Shown: positions 26,446 through 35,502, numbered from the stretch's first letter. The stretch is DNA of 64,000 nt from Rhodococcus opacus B4 (GCF_000010805.1 NC_012522.1:7502001-7566000), one strand, 5' to 3'. Notes: generated by a model not told the origin, from the sequence alone. Program-made: numbers and translations.

Positions 26446-26513
26446 GCATGGACGAGGTGTTCCGGCAGGTGCGCGATGACCGCGGTGCACAGATGCTCGA
26501 CCCGCGCCGGGAG

Positions 26514-27497
26514 TCACGGATTGACGTGGTGGCGTGCGGCATCGAGTTCGCCCGGTGTGCCGAGAGCAATGAGGATCGTCTCGGGTTCGAGTCGGAGACT
26601 GGGTGCCGGATTGGCGACGAACTGACCGGAGACGGTGCGAATCGCGAGCAGCAGTGCGCCGCTCGCGTGGAGACCCATCTGCGCAAGCGTGTGCCCCACC
26701 CAGGGTGATGTGGAACCGACGGCGATCTCCTCCATCCGGTAGTCCAGGCTTTCGTCGTGCATCACCACGTCGAAGAATTCGGCCACGTGGGGTTGCAGTG
26801 CAAAGGAACCCATTCTGCGGCCGCCGATCAGTTGCGGGTTGACCACCCGGTTGGCGCCGGCACGCACGAGCTTGGACGTCGAGCCCTCGTTCCGGGCGCG
26901 GGCGATGATGACGAGATCCGGGCGCAATGCCCGGCTCGACAGCGTGACGTACACGTTGTCGGCGTCGGTGTCGAGCGCGGAGATCAAAGCGTGTGCGTGT
27001 GCGATCCCGGCTGCTTCGAGGGTCCGGTCGTCGGTGACGTCTCCGATGACGGTGGGATGCTCGATATCTCGGAGTTTGTCCGCCTCGCGGTCGACGACGA
27101 CGATGTCCCGGCCGAGCGAGGTGAGGTACTGCGCACTCGCAGTACCCACCCTGCCCCATCCGCAGATGATGATGTGGCCGGTCATCCGGCTGATGCGTCG
27201 ATCCATTCGCCGTCTCTCCATGTGGTGGCGTAGGTGACCTTCGATCAGCGCCTCGAGGAGGACGCCGAACATGTACAGCGCGGTGCCCACCCCCGCGAGG
27301 ATGAGCGTAATCGTGAAGATTTCGCCGAAACGGCTGAGGGGATGTACTTCGCGGAATCCGACGGTCGTGATCGTGGTGACGGTCTGATAAAGCGCGTCCA
27401 GGATCCCGAAGCCGAGGACGATGTAGCCGACCGTGCCGATGACGACGACCAGCGCGAACGCGAGGAGCGCTCGACCGATTCGTCCCAGGGGGCTCAC
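26514..27497 (-). CDS. Potassium channel-like protein with RCK (TrkA-N/TrkA-C) domains
   Basis: A 327-residue protein with two membrane helices (about residues 8-31 and 58-82) flanking a pore loop. A RCK/TrkA-N Rossmann domain follows (IIICGWGRVGTASAQYL, Gly motif at 113-118; acidic DREADKL after the second strand). A TrkA-C domain ends the protein (about 240-320, with PETILIALG). This is the MthK-type layout of ligand-gated prokaryotic potassium channels. The filter region reads TTVGFREV where canonical channels have TVGYGD, so ion selectivity may differ. The GTG start at 27497 follows directly after a hairpin. Confidence 0.85.
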   Translation of the reverse strand: MSPLGRIGRALLAFALVVVIGTVGYIVLGFGILDALYQTVTTITTVGFREVHPLSRFGEIFTITLILAGVGTALYMFGVLLEALIEGHLRHHMERRRMDRRISRMTGHIIICGWGRVGTASAQYLTSLGRDIVVVDREADKLRDIEHPTVIGDVTDDRTLEAAGIAHAHALISALDTDADNVYVTLSSRALRPDLVIIARARNEGSTSKLVRAGANRVVNPQLIGGRRMGSFALQPHVAEFFDVVMHDESLDYRMEEIAVGSTSPWVGHTLAQMGLHASGALLLAIRTVSGQFVANPAPSLRLEPETILIALGTPGELDAARHHVNP

Positions 27498-27508
27498 TAC
27501 GACAATTG

Positions 27509-27538
27509 TTCCCCCACTCCCGTCGAAGAGTGGGGGAA
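27509..27538 (-). terminator. Hairpin between the RidA and channel genes
   Basis: TTCCCCCACTC and GAGTGGGGGAA form a perfect 11-base stem with an 8-base loop. It lies 81 bases after the RidA stop and 12 bases before the channel start on the minus strand. It most likely ends the RidA transcript; it is close enough to the channel start to affect its expression as well. Confidence 0.6.
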
Positions 27539-27618
27539 TTCCGGGGTCGATGGCGTCGAGTCGTTCGCGGGGAGGCGGACGCGGCGCTTCACGGTGGGGT
27601 GCCGCCTCCCCGGATCGG

Positions 27619-28008
27619 TCAGTCGCCGATGACGGCGTCGGCCTCGATCTCGATGAGCAGGCCGGGGGCGATCAGCGCGCTGACCTCGAGGATTGTGGTG
27701 GCGGGACGGATCTCGCCGAAGACCTCGCCGTGTGCGATGCCGGCCTCTTCCCACCGGCTCATGTCGGTGAGGTACATGCGGGTGCGGATCACATCGGTGG
27801 TGCTCGCGCCGGCCTCGGTGAGCGCTGCCTCGATTCGGCGCAGCGCCTCCCGGGTCTGCTCGACGAGATCGTCTCCGCCGACGGGGCCGTCGGGACCCGA
27901 CGCGGTGGTGCCGGACACCGAGACGAGCTGGCCGATGCGCACGGCACGGGAATAGCCGATCTTGCCTTCCCACTCGGAACCGGACGAGATGTTGTTTCTG
28001 TTCGACAT
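27619..28008 (-). CDS. RidA family protein (YjgF/YER057c/UK114)
   Basis: A 129-residue RidA-fold protein starting near NNISSGSEWEGKIGYSRAVR and containing RIEAALTEAGAS and DVIRTRMYLTDMSRW, which include the conserved arginine of the RidA active site. Members hydrolyse reactive enamine/imine intermediates from PLP enzymes, or belong to unassigned subfamilies. ATG 28008 is used; ATG 28017, three codons upstream and in frame, is equally possible. Transcription is divergent from the radical-SAM gene. Confidence 0.85.
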   Translation of the reverse strand: MSNRNNISSGSEWEGKIGYSRAVRIGQLVSVSGTTASGPDGPVGGDDLVEQTREALRRIEAALTEAGASTTDVIRTRMYLTDMSRWEEAGIAHGEVFGEIRPATTILEVSALIAPGLLIEIEADAVIGD

Positions 28009-28101
28009 GAGCGACATTGTCGCAAGCCCCGATCCGGCGCTCACCAGCGCGGTCGACGACCACGATCTCGTGTCTACCCGGCGCGAAGCCTTGACACCGG
28101 T

Positions 28102-28117
28102 TAGAACAAATGTTCGC
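28102..28117. promoter_or_regulatory. Candidate LexA (SOS) box
   Basis: TAGAACAAATGTTCGC matches the actinobacterial LexA consensus TCGAACNNNNGTTCGA at 10 of 12 defined positions. It lies between a TTGACA hexamer (28091-28096) and the radical-SAM start codon at 28126, the expected position for repression of that gene. Confidence 0.6.
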
Positions 28118-28125
28118 ATGTACTC

Positions 28126-29160
28126 ATGAGGTGGGATGGGCAGGCGGTCGACGTCGACGACGGAGCTTTGCCAGGGCTGGAACGCGCCGGGCTGGTGCGC
28201 AGCGTGCAGACGCCCGAGTTCGACGGCATCACCTTCCACGAGGTGCTGTGCAAGAGTGCGCTGAACAAGATGCCCGAGGAGTCGCAACTGCCATTCCGAT
28301 TCACTGTCAACGCCTTTCGCGGGTGCTCGCACTCGTGCCGCTACTGTTTCGCGCGGCCCACCCACGAATACCTCGACCTCGATGCGGGTCGCGACTTCGA
28401 CAGTCAGATCGTCGTGAAGACCAACGTCGCGGCGGTGCTGCGCAAGGAGCTGGGGCGCCGGTCGTGGAAGCGTGAGCACGTGGCGCTCGGCACCAACACC
28501 GATCCGTATCAGCGCGCCGAGGGCCGATACCGCCTGATGCCCGGCATCATTCGCGCGCTGGCCGAGTCCGCGACCCCGTTCTCGATTCTCACCAAGGGGA
28601 CGCTGCTGCGGCGCGACCTCCCGCTACTGACTCTCGCCGCCCAGCAGGTGCCGGTGAGCATCGGCGTCTCGCTCGCGATCCACGATCCCGACCTCCAGAA
28701 GTCGATCGAGCCGGGGACGCCAACCCCGAAGGCACGCCTCGACCTGATCCGCGCGATTACCGACGCCGGGCTGCCGTGCAATGTGATGGTGGCCCCCGTG
28801 ATTCCGTTCCTCACCGATTCGGTGCGGCACCTGGACGGCCTGCTCGAATCGATCGCCGAGGCGGGCGCCTCGGGCGTGACCGTGTTTCCGATGCATCTGC
28901 GCGGCAGCACCAAGGGCTGGTTCATGAACTGGCTGTCGACGGAGCATCCCGCGCTGGTCCGGCAGTACCGGCAGTTGTACGGTCGGGCGGCCTACGTTCC
29001 GTCCGAATACAAGTCGTGGCTGAAACAGCGCGTCGACCCCCTCGTCGACCGGTACGGCCTCGGCGGCGGTGCGAAACATCGGGAGGCCGGGCAGCCCGAC
29101 CCGGATCGCAGTGAGTTGGTCGGCGCCGGTCGTCCCGGACCGGCGCTCACCCTCTTCTGA
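28126..29160 (+). CDS. Radical SAM protein of the Rv2578c type
   Basis: A 344-residue radical SAM enzyme with the cluster-binding motif CSHSCRYC (C-x3-C-x2-C) near residue 67, followed by FARPTHEYL, LGTNTDPYQ and ILTKGTLLRRDL. The C-terminal half includes MVAPVIPFLTDS and HLRGSTKGWFMNWL. This matches the conserved actinobacterial group typified by Rv2578c, related to spore-photoproduct-lyase-like proteins; the reaction is unknown. The only sensible start is ATG 28126. It has no ribosome-binding site and lies just after the LexA box, so the mRNA may be leaderless. The 3' end overlaps the convergent PPOX gene by 14 bases. Confidence 0.88.
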   Translation: MRWDGQAVDVDDGALPGLERAGLVRSVQTPEFDGITFHEVLCKSALNKMPEESQLPFRFTVNAFRGCSHSCRYCFARPTHEYLDLDAGRDFDSQIVVKTNVAAVLRKELGRRSWKREHVALGTNTDPYQRAEGRYRLMPGIIRALAESATPFSILTKGTLLRRDLPLLTLAAQQVPVSIGVSLAIHDPDLQKSIEPGTPTPKARLDLIRAITDAGLPCNVMVAPVIPFLTDSVRHLDGLLESIAEAGASGVTVFPMHLRGSTKGWFMNWLSTEHPALVRQYRQLYGRAAYVPSEYKSWLKQRVDPLVDRYGLGGGAKHREAGQPDPDRSELVGAGRPGPALTLF

Positions 29161-29569
29161 GGTGGACGGTCCGCCTCGGTTCGTACCATTCGGCGCCGGC
29201 GGGTTCTCCCGCCATGTTCCAACTCCACGAGATGGTCGGAGCGATGCGCACATAAATTCCGGGCCCCACCATTCCGTCCCGTTCCACCGGCTGATCGGCC
29301 GTGCCGTAGACCCGGATGGATCGCGCGACGAACGGTTCGAACGACACCAGGTCGTCGACGACCAGCGACACCTTGTGGTTGCCTGCCCGGATGTTCCGGA
29401 ACTTGCGGGTACCGGCGACGGACGGCCCGGTCCCGCCTACCCAGAAGTCCGTTCCGTCGAACTCGAACGCCAGCGGAACCACATCGGGTTGCCCGTCGGC
29501 GCCGACGGTGGCGACCCGCGCGATCGGCTGCGACCGCAGGTAGGCGATTTCTTCGTCCGTGAACGACAT
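29147..29569 (-). CDS. PPOX-class flavin/F420-dependent oxidoreductase
   Basis: A 140-residue split-beta-barrel protein of the pyridoxamine-phosphate-oxidase-like superfamily. The start EIAYLRSQPIARVATVGADG, PDVVPLAFEFDG and the central TRKFRNIRAGNHKVSLVVDD are typical of the small F420- or FMN-binding enzymes common in actinobacteria. The cofactor cannot be chosen from sequence alone. It starts at ATG 29569. The stop lies inside the end of the convergent radical-SAM gene. Confidence 0.85.
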   Translation of the reverse strand: MSFTDEEIAYLRSQPIARVATVGADGQPDVVPLAFEFDGTDFWVGGTGPSVAGTRKFRNIRAGNHKVSLVVDDLVSFEPFVARSIRVYGTADQPVERDGMVGPGIYVRIAPTISWSWNMAGEPAGAEWYEPRRTVHLRRG

Positions 29570-29704
29570 GAGAATTCTCCAGTCCGACGGCGGTCGATGT
29601 CACTGTGGTGCCTCGACCCTAGCCGGGGGGACGCGTAACGCGCCCCGCATTCCCGGAGACAAACGGGGGAGGGGTTCGCCCGCCGCACACGACCGAGGAG
29701 TGTC

Positions 29705-30160
29705 ATGACCGTGGGAAATTCGGTAGTCCGTTCGGCGGTGGTGGGTTCGGTTGCGGCCGTAGCACTGTTCGGCGCGCCCGCTGCCGCCGTTGCGGAGACG
29801 GAGACGCTGACACCCACGTTCACGATCGGGCACGGCCTGTACCCCGGCGACGTCAGCATCTGCGGCGGCCGGATCGAGGCGCGTTCCTCGTCCGACTACC
29901 CGGAGCCGCACGGACCGAACTACATAGTGCTGAGTGCCTATTTCGTCGGCACGTCGAGGGTCTGCCTGGTCGACGGAACCCTGCGCTGGCGCAATCTCGA
30001 CACCGGCGCCTCCGGAACGACGCAATGGGCACTCAGCGGATGGGACGGTCCGGGAGCGCCGACAGCCGTCTACTTCGATCCGGGGGCGGGCCGGGTCGGT
30101 GTCGAGATCATCCCGAGCACCCCGAACATTGCGGGTGGCGGCGAGTTCACGGTGTCCTGA
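29705..30160 (+). CDS. Secreted hypothetical protein
   Basis: A 151-residue protein with a clear Sec signal peptide (RSAVVGSVAAVALFGAPAAA, cleavage expected near residue 30 after AVAE). The mature part, about 120 residues, has two cysteines (SICGG and RVCLV) that could form a disulfide and many beta-prone segments. ATG 29705 has GAGGAG at about seven bases. No family is recognised. It is probably an extracellular or envelope protein. Confidence 0.7.
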   Translation: MTVGNSVVRSAVVGSVAAVALFGAPAAAVAETETLTPTFTIGHGLYPGDVSICGGRIEARSSSDYPEPHGPNYIVLSAYFVGTSRVCLVDGTLRWRNLDTGASGTTQWALSGWDGPGAPTAVYFDPGAGRVGVEIIPSTPNIAGGGEFTVS

Positions 30161-30173
30161 ACCAGGCGGGCGC

Positions 30174-30890
30174 CTAGGCGAAGGCGTTGTCCAGCCACGA
30201 CTTCCACGCGTCCTGCGACTTCTCCTGGTCGGCACCCGCGGCGAACAGGTGGTGCGCCGCATCGACGGTTCCGCCGAATGCGTTGCGGCCGTAGAACCGG
30301 TACAGCGCGTCGGCGGTCCGGATGCCGATGAAGTGCGGCGTCAGGTAGTCGACGACGCCGTCCACCGTGCCGAATCCGGGGACGTCGACGGTGACGGTGT
30401 CGCCGGCGGTCGACGTGTCGGACAGGCCGAGCGCGCCGCGGAGCGTGGCCATCGCGCCGGGATCGGCGGAGGCCTCCGGGCCGCCGGTCGCGATGTAGGT
30501 GGCCGCGCGGCCCGCGAAGTACCGGACGTACTGGCCGAGGCTGTGCAGGTAGAACGTGGTGTGCTTGTCGGCGCCGTCGTACTGGGCGTCCCAGTCGTCG
30601 GTGAAGATGCCGCTGTGCACGTAGCGCAGCGCCGCGGTGCCGCCGTCGCGCGCCTCGATGAGGTACTCGAGCGCGTTGAACCAGCCGTCCGGGCCCTCCT
30701 GGCGGACCGCGAACTTCTGCGGCGGCTCCCACGCGACGACGGCCGGGTCGTCCGGCCCCTCGCTGCCGACCCCGGGATCGAGGTGGGTGGGGAACATCCA
30801 CCCGCCGGTGCCGGTGGTGACGGCGGCGAACACCTCCTCGGGGGTGGCGGTCAGGACGACTTCGCGGCGGATCTCGAAATTCTTCGACAT
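30174..30890 (-). CDS. SRPBCC domain protein (AHSA1-like), larger type
   Basis: A 238-residue START-fold protein beginning FEIRREVVLTATPEEVFAAV, with GGWMFPTHLD, EPPQKFAVRQE and a C-terminal KSWLDNAFA helix. It is longer than the SRPBCC protein at 15429 because of an extra C-terminal module (about residues 150-238). It is encoded two bases after the stop of an ArsR-like regulator, the same pairing seen at 15429-16273 but with unrelated operator sequence. The ligand is unknown. Confidence 0.85.
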   Translation of the reverse strand: MSKNFEIRREVVLTATPEEVFAAVTTGTGGWMFPTHLDPGVGSEGPDDPAVVAWEPPQKFAVRQEGPDGWFNALEYLIEARDGGTAALRYVHSGIFTDDWDAQYDGADKHTTFYLHSLGQYVRYFAGRAATYIATGGPEASADPGAMATLRGALGLSDTSTAGDTVTVDVPGFGTVDGVVDYLTPHFIGIRTADALYRFYGRNAFGGTVDAAHHLFAAGADQEKSQDAWKSWLDNAFA

Positions 30891-30892
30891 GG

Positions 30893-31519
30893 CTAGCTCT
30901 CCTCGTGACGGGTGTCGGGTGACTTCGCTTGCGCGGAAGGCGTTTTCAGGCTGGGGTGCAGTGCGACGACGAGGCGGTGCCTGCGTCCGTTCGGGGCCTT
31001 CTCGTCGTGGTATCGGGACACCAGGTTCTTCACGGACTCACCGAGTTCGTCGGCGAAGGCCGAGCGGTCGGCGGCCGACGCGAACCGGATCTCGCTGTCG
31101 ATCGCGTAGGTGGCCAGCGGCTGACGCGCCGCGGTGGCGCCGGCGATCAACTCGCCGACCTCACGCACCAGTCGCGCGGCCAGTGCCACCAGCCAGCGGG
31201 CCGATAGTTGGTCGGGTGAGCGGTCGGGGTCGGGGGCGAGGGCCGCGAACGCGGCGGGGGAGATCACGTACGACGCCGCGGTGGCCTGGAAGACGCGTTC
31301 GGTGACGTTCCCCTTCCTGCGTTCCTCGACGAGTTCGACGAGTCCGTGCTCCTCGAGCGCCCGCAGGTGGTAGTTGGCCTTCTGCCGTGTCAATCCGACC
31401 GTCGCGGCGACGGAACTCGCCGAACCGGGCTCGGCGAGCGTCGCCAGCAACCGGGCCCGGACCGGGTCCAGGGAGATCTCGGCGGCGGCTGCTTGATCGA
31501 TCACTGCTACGTCCAGCAT
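30893..31519 (-). CDS. ArsR-like helix-turn-helix regulator
   Basis: A 208-residue regulator with an N-terminal winged helix (PVRARLLATLAEPGSASSVA, then LTRQKANYHLRALEEHGLVE) and a longer C-terminal helical domain ending in the HRLVVALHPSL strand. It is larger than classic ArsR proteins. The start is ATG 31519; longer readings would run into the metallopeptidase gene. It is cotranscribed with the SRPBCC gene two bases downstream and preceded by a perfect long-spaced inverted repeat. Confidence 0.85.
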   Translation of the reverse strand: MLDVAVIDQAAAAEISLDPVRARLLATLAEPGSASSVAATVGLTRQKANYHLRALEEHGLVELVEERRKGNVTERVFQATAASYVISPAAFAALAPDPDRSPDQLSARWLVALAARLVREVGELIAGATAARQPLATYAIDSEIRFASAADRSAFADELGESVKNLVSRYHDEKAPNGRRHRLVVALHPSLKTPSAQAKSPDTRHEES

Positions 31520-31534
31520 GCGTCCACTGTTCCA

Positions 31535-31572
31535 CCGACAAATAGTTCTGTCAAGACAAAAATATTTGTCGG
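31535..31572. promoter_or_regulatory. Candidate operator of the ArsR-like regulator
   Basis: CCGACAAATA (31535-31544) and TATTTGTCGG (31563-31572) form a perfect 10-base inverted repeat. An inner TGTC-AA-GACA palindrome (31549-31558) lies near its centre. The block sits in the 65-base gap before the regulator gene. Nested symmetry suggests cooperative binding of two dimers and autoregulation. Confidence 0.5.
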
Positions 31573-31584
31573 AGGAACGGATGG

Positions 31585-32508
31585 TCAGCGCAGTGCGGGT
31601 GGGTTGTTCAGATCGCGCGCGGAGTAGGTGTCGCAGGCCTGCACCTGACCGGTCCGGTAGCCGGTGGCGAACCATTTCTGGCGCTGCTGCGAGGAGCCGT
31701 GCGTCCAGCCCTCCGGATTCACCCGGGCGCCCGCAGACTGCTGGATCCGATCGTCGCCGACCGAGGAGGCGGCGGACAGGGCGTCGTCGATGTCGGTGTC
31801 GGTGAGGGTGTTCAGGAACGGTGGTCCGCCGTCGGGGCCGGGGAGGGTATCGGCGTAGTGGGCCCACACGCCCGCGTAGCAGTCGGCCTGCAGTTCGGTC
31901 CGCACCGCGGCCGAGTCGGCGCCCCGCGGGTCGGCCTGAGCTCGTCCGATGTCGCCGAGCTGGTTCTGGATGTGGTGGCCGAACTCGTGCGCCACGACGT
32001 ACTCCTGCGCCAGCGGGCCGCCGCTGGACCCGAAGCGGTCGACGAGGAGCTGGAAGAAACTGGTGTCGAAGTACGCCGTCGAGTCGGCCGGGCAGTAGAA
32101 CGGCCCGACGTCGCTGGTCGCGTTGCCGCAGCCGGTGTTGACGGAACCCGAGAACAGCACGACCTCCGGTGGCACGTACGCGGTGCCGGTCTGCTGGGCG
32201 AGTTCCTGCCCCCACACGGAGTCGAGGCTTCCCGCCGTGAACACCACCCGGCAGTTCACGTCGCGGTTGGCGTCGGCGCCGGTCTCGCATCCTTCGAGGC
32301 CGGCGGAACTCTGAGCGGAGGAGTCGGTGGTGCCGCTGAGACCGCCGAGCAGTGAACCGGGATCGCCGCCGAGCAGCAGCGCCAGAACCAGCACGATAAG
32401 ACCGCCGGCGCCGCCGCCCATTGCGAACTTGCCGCCGAGGCCGCCGCCGCCCCCACCTCCGGTCGACACCCGGCCGGAGTCCATTCGGGCGCCCTCGTTG
32501 AAGGTCAT
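31585..32508 (-). CDS. Neutral zinc metallopeptidase (YpfJ/Rv2575c-like)
   Basis: A 307-residue protein with a glycine-rich cytoplasmic N-terminus, one membrane helix (GGLIVLVLALLLGG, about residues 35-49) and an external peptidase domain. The zinc-binding motif HEFGHHIQNQ sits at about residue 174, with a downstream glutamate in RTELQADCYAGVWAHY. The four-cysteine exterior suggests disulfides. It matches the putative neutral zinc metallopeptidase family present in mycobacteria near aspS. Starts at ATG 32508, divergent from aspS. The substrate is unknown. Confidence 0.88.
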   Translation of the reverse strand: MTFNEGARMDSGRVSTGGGGGGGLGGKFAMGGGAGGLIVLVLALLLGGDPGSLLGGLSGTTDSSAQSSAGLEGCETGADANRDVNCRVVFTAGSLDSVWGQELAQQTGTAYVPPEVVLFSGSVNTGCGNATSDVGPFYCPADSTAYFDTSFFQLLVDRFGSSGGPLAQEYVVAHEFGHHIQNQLGDIGRAQADPRGADSAAVRTELQADCYAGVWAHYADTLPGPDGGPPFLNTLTDTDIDDALSAASSVGDDRIQQSAGARVNPEGWTHGSSQQRQKWFATGYRTGQVQACDTYSARDLNNPPALR

Positions 32509-32652
32509 GTGTCTTCGCTTTCTCTGCAGTTTTTACGGTGCGTGCCGATCGAGCCTCGCACGTGAAGCGGGTATGCGTTTCCGCTCACGCACGGTGTCTC
32601 CGTAGGATCTCAGCCAACGAAGTAGCTTGCCCCATGTTTCGAAAGGAATCCC

Positions 32653-34461
32653 GTGCTGCGCACACATCTCGCCGGTTCATTGCGAGCCGAGCAGGCCCAG
32701 CAGACCGTAACCCTCACCGGTTGGGTTGCCAGGCGTCGTGATCACGGCGGGGTGATCTTCATCGATCTACGTGACGCGTCGGGCGTGTCCCAGGTGGTGT
32801 TCCGTGAGGGCGCCGCCGCCGAGCAGGCCCACCGCCTGCGCGCCGAGTACTGCGTCAAGGTCACCGGTGTGGTCGAGGTGCGTCCCGAGGGCAACCAGAA
32901 CTTCGAGATCCCGACCGGTGCGATCGAGGTCAACGTCACCGAGCTCGAGGTCCTCAACGAGAGCGCGCCGCTGCCGTTCCAGCTGGACGACCAGGCCGGC
33001 GAGGAAGCACGCCTGAAGTACCGCTACCTGGACCTGCGCCGCGAGGGCCCCGGTCATGCGATCCGGTTGCGGTCCAAGGTCAACGCCGCGGCCCGCGCCG
33101 TGCTCGCGCACCACGAGTTCGTCGAGGTCGAGACGCCCACGTTGACGCGGTCGACGCCGGAGGGCGCCCGCGACTTCCTGGTCCCCGCGCGCCTGCAGCC
33201 GGGCAGCTTCTACGCGTTGCCGCAGAGCCCGCAGCTGTTCAAGCAGCTGCTCATGGTCGGTGGCATCGAACGCTACTACCAGATCGCGCGCTGCTACCGC
33301 GACGAGGACTTCCGCGCGGACCGCCAGCCCGAGTTCACGCAGCTCGACATCGAGATGAGCTTCGTCAACCAGGACGACGTCATCCTCCTCGCCGAGGAGG
33401 TGCTGACCTCGCTGTGGAAGCTGGTCGGGCACGAGATCAAGACGCCGATCGCGCGGATGACGTACGCCGAGGCGATGCGCCGCTACGGTTCCGACAAGCC
33501 GGACCTGCGCTTCGGTGTCGAACTGGTCGAGTGCGCCGAGTTCTTCACGGACACCACGTTCCGCGTCTTCCAGCAGGAGTACGTCGGCGCGGTGGTCATG
33601 CCCGGTGGTGCGAGCCAGCCGCGTAAGCAGCTCGACGCCTGGCAGGAATGGGCGAAGCAGCGCGGGGCGAAGGGCCTGGCGTACGTGCTCGTCGGCGAGG
33701 ACGGCACCCTCGGCGGACCGGTGGCCAAGAACCTCACCGACGCCGAACGTGACGGCCTGGCCGCGCACGTCGGCGCGAAGCCCGGCGACTGCATCTTCTT
33801 CGCCGCCGGCGCCACCAAGTCCTCCCGCGCGCTGCTCGGCGCCGCCCGCGGCGAGATCGCCCGTAAGCAGAACCTCATCGACCCGGACGCGTGGGCGTTC
33901 GTGTGGATCGTCGACGCACCGCTGTTCGAGCCGACCGCGGACGCCACCGCGAGCGGCGACGTCGCGCTCGGCTACAGCGCCTGGACGGCGGTGCACCACG
34001 CGTTCACCTCCCCGAAGCCGGAGTCGATCGACACGTTCGACACCGACCCGGGTTCCGCGCTGGCGTACGCCTACGACATCGTCTGCAACGGCAACGAGAT
34101 CGGCGGCGGCAGTATTCGTATCCACCGCAAGGACATTCAGGAGCGGGTGTTCAAGGTGATGGGCATCTCCCACGAGGAGGCCGAGGAGAAGTTCGGGTTC
34201 CTCCTCGACGCGTTCGCGTTCGGGGCGCCGCCGCACGGCGGTATCGCGTTCGGCTGGGACCGCATCACCGCCCTGCTGGCCGGGGTCGATTCGATCCGCG
34301 AGGTCATCGCGTTCCCGAAGTCGGGCGGCGGTGTCGATCCGCTGACCAGTGCGCCGGCGCCGATCACCGCGCAGCAGCGCAAGGAATCGGGCGTCGACGC
34401 CAAGCCGGAGCCGAAGGGCGACGCCGCCGCGGCGAAGCCGCAGGTATCCGCCGAGAAGTAG
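32653..34461 (+). CDS. aspS: Aspartyl-tRNA synthetase (likely Asp/Asn non-discriminating)
   Basis: A 602-residue bacterial-type AspRS: OB-fold anticodon domain ([24 protein letters not shown]), class II motif 2 ([20 protein letters not shown]), an inserted GAD domain (about residues 300-420) and motif 3 (GIAFGWDRI). Actinobacteria usually lack AsnRS and use a non-discriminating AspRS with GatCAB, so it may also charge tRNA-Asn; this is inference. GTG 32653 has AAAGGAA upstream. The C-terminus has a 25-residue Lys/Ala-rich tail. A strong hairpin follows. Confidence 0.97.
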   Translation: MLRTHLAGSLRAEQAQQTVTLTGWVARRRDHGGVIFIDLRDASGVSQVVFREGAAAEQAHRLRAEYCVKVTGVVEVRPEGNQNFEIPTGAIEVNVTELEVLNESAPLPFQLDDQAGEEARLKYRYLDLRREGPGHAIRLRSKVNAAARAVLAHHEFVEVETPTLTRSTPEGARDFLVPARLQPGSFYALPQSPQLFKQLLMVGGIERYYQIARCYRDEDFRADRQPEFTQLDIEMSFVNQDDVILLAEEVLTSLWKLVGHEIKTPIARMTYAEAMRRYGSDKPDLRFGVELVECAEFFTDTTFRVFQQEYVGAVVMPGGASQPRKQLDAWQEWAKQRGAKGLAYVLVGEDGTLGGPVAKNLTDAERDGLAAHVGAKPGDCIFFAAGATKSSRALLGAARGEIARKQNLIDPDAWAFVWIVDAPLFEPTADATASGDVALGYSAWTAVHHAFTSPKPESIDTFDTDPGSALAYAYDIVCNGNEIGGGSIRIHRKDIQERVFKVMGISHEEAEEKFGFLLDAFAFGAPPHGGIAFGWDRITALLAGVDSIREVIAFPKSGGGVDPLTSAPAPITAQQRKESGVDAKPEPKGDAAAAKPQVSAEK

Positions 34462-34463
34462 GC

Positions 34464-34494
34464 GGGCCCGCCGGCGAACTCCGCCGGCGGACCC
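34464..34494 (+). terminator. Terminator after aspS
   Basis: GGGCCCGCCGGCG (34464-34476) pairs with CGCCGGCGGACCC (34482-34494) with one mismatch around a 5-base loop, two bases after the stop codon. There is no T-run. Confidence 0.75.
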
Positions 34495-34530
34495 GAACGA
34501 CCGGACCACGCGGAACAGCCGGGGGACACG

Positions 34531-35502
34531 ATGTTGCACGTGCGAGTGATCTGTCCGGCCGAGCGCACCGAGGACGTCCTCGGTGTGCTCGCCGCGGAAC
34601 CCGGCGCCACCCACGTGGTGGTGCTGCGACAGGCGGCGATCGACCCCGCCGGCGACGCGATCCAGACCGACGTCGCCCGTGAGGCGGCGAACGACGTGAT
34701 CGATGCGCTCGAGGCGCTGGGAATCGATCGCACCGGCGCGATCACGGTGGAGCCCGTGGAGACGGTGCTGTCGAAGTCCGCGCGCCAGGCCGAGAAGGCG
34801 GCCCCGGGCGATCCCGCGGACAGCGTCGTCTGGGAGGAATTGGTCAGCCGCACGCGCGAGGAGTCGACGCTGAACTTTACGTTCCTCGCGTTCCTCACCA
34901 TCGCCTGCCTGCTGGCGGCGGTGGGGGTGGTGACCGACTCGCCGATCACCGTCGTCGGGGCCATGGTGGTGGGACCGGAGTTCGGCCCCCTCGCCGCGCT
35001 CGCCGTCGCCCTGATGCGGCGCAAGCTCGGGCTGGCCCGGCGGTCGCTGATCGCCCTGCTGCTCGGATTCCCGTTCGCAATGGTGGCGACGCTGGTCGCG
35101 ACGCTGCTGATGGAGCGGGTCGGGTGGATGGAGTTCGAGAGCATCGAGTCCCTCGACCAGGTCGATTTCATCTACCGGGTCGGGCCGCTGTCGCTGATCG
35201 TCGCGCTGCTCGCCGGTGCGGCGGGCATGCTCGCGCTCGTGTCCGCGAAGTCGGCGGCACTCGTCGGCGTCTTCATCTCCGTCACCACCGTTCCCGCGGC
35301 CGGTTTCGCGGTCGTCGCGGTCACCGTGGGCGAGTGGCGCGTCGCGGCCCTGGCGGCACTGCAACTCGGGGTCAACATGGTGGGCATCGTCGTCGCCGGC
35401 GTCCTGGTCCTGGCGCTGCGGCTGCGCAGCGGCGGCGATCCCCGCCGGTTGCTCGAGCAGGCACGCAGGCAACGATCCGTGGCGCAGCGGCGGAGGGCCT
35501 GA
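34531..35502 (+). CDS. DUF389 membrane protein
   Basis: A 323-residue protein with a cytoplasmic ACT-like N-terminal domain (about residues 1-80) and six predicted membrane helices. The signature lies in NFTFLAFLTIACLLAAVGVV and ITVVGAMVVGPEFGPL. The family (TIGR00341-like) has no known activity. ATG 34531 follows GGGGGACACG. The stop overlaps the ATG of the ATP-grasp/alpha-E gene by one base, so it belongs to the same transcript as the peptide-modification genes downstream. Confidence 0.85.
   Translation: MLHVRVICPAERTEDVLGVLAAEPGATHVVVLRQAAIDPAGDAIQTDVAREAANDVIDALEALGIDRTGAITVEPVETVLSKSARQAEKAAPGDPADSVVWEELVSRTREESTLNFTFLAFLTIACLLAAVGVVTDSPITVVGAMVVGPEFGPLAALAVALMRRKLGLARRSLIALLLGFPFAMVATLVATLLMERVGWMEFESIESLDQVDFIYRVGPLSLIVALLAGAAGMLALVSAKSAALVGVFISVTTVPAAGFAVVAVTVGEWRVAALAALQLGVNMVGIVVAGVLVLALRLRSGGDPRRLLEQARRQRSVAQRRRA

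Noticed and set aside
26265-26513. Possible gene in the gap before the potassium channel
   Set aside because: A coding-like stretch (GDFDETQIPGGYE) exists on the minus strand but has no start or ribosome site and ends in low-quality codons; treated as a possible remnant only.
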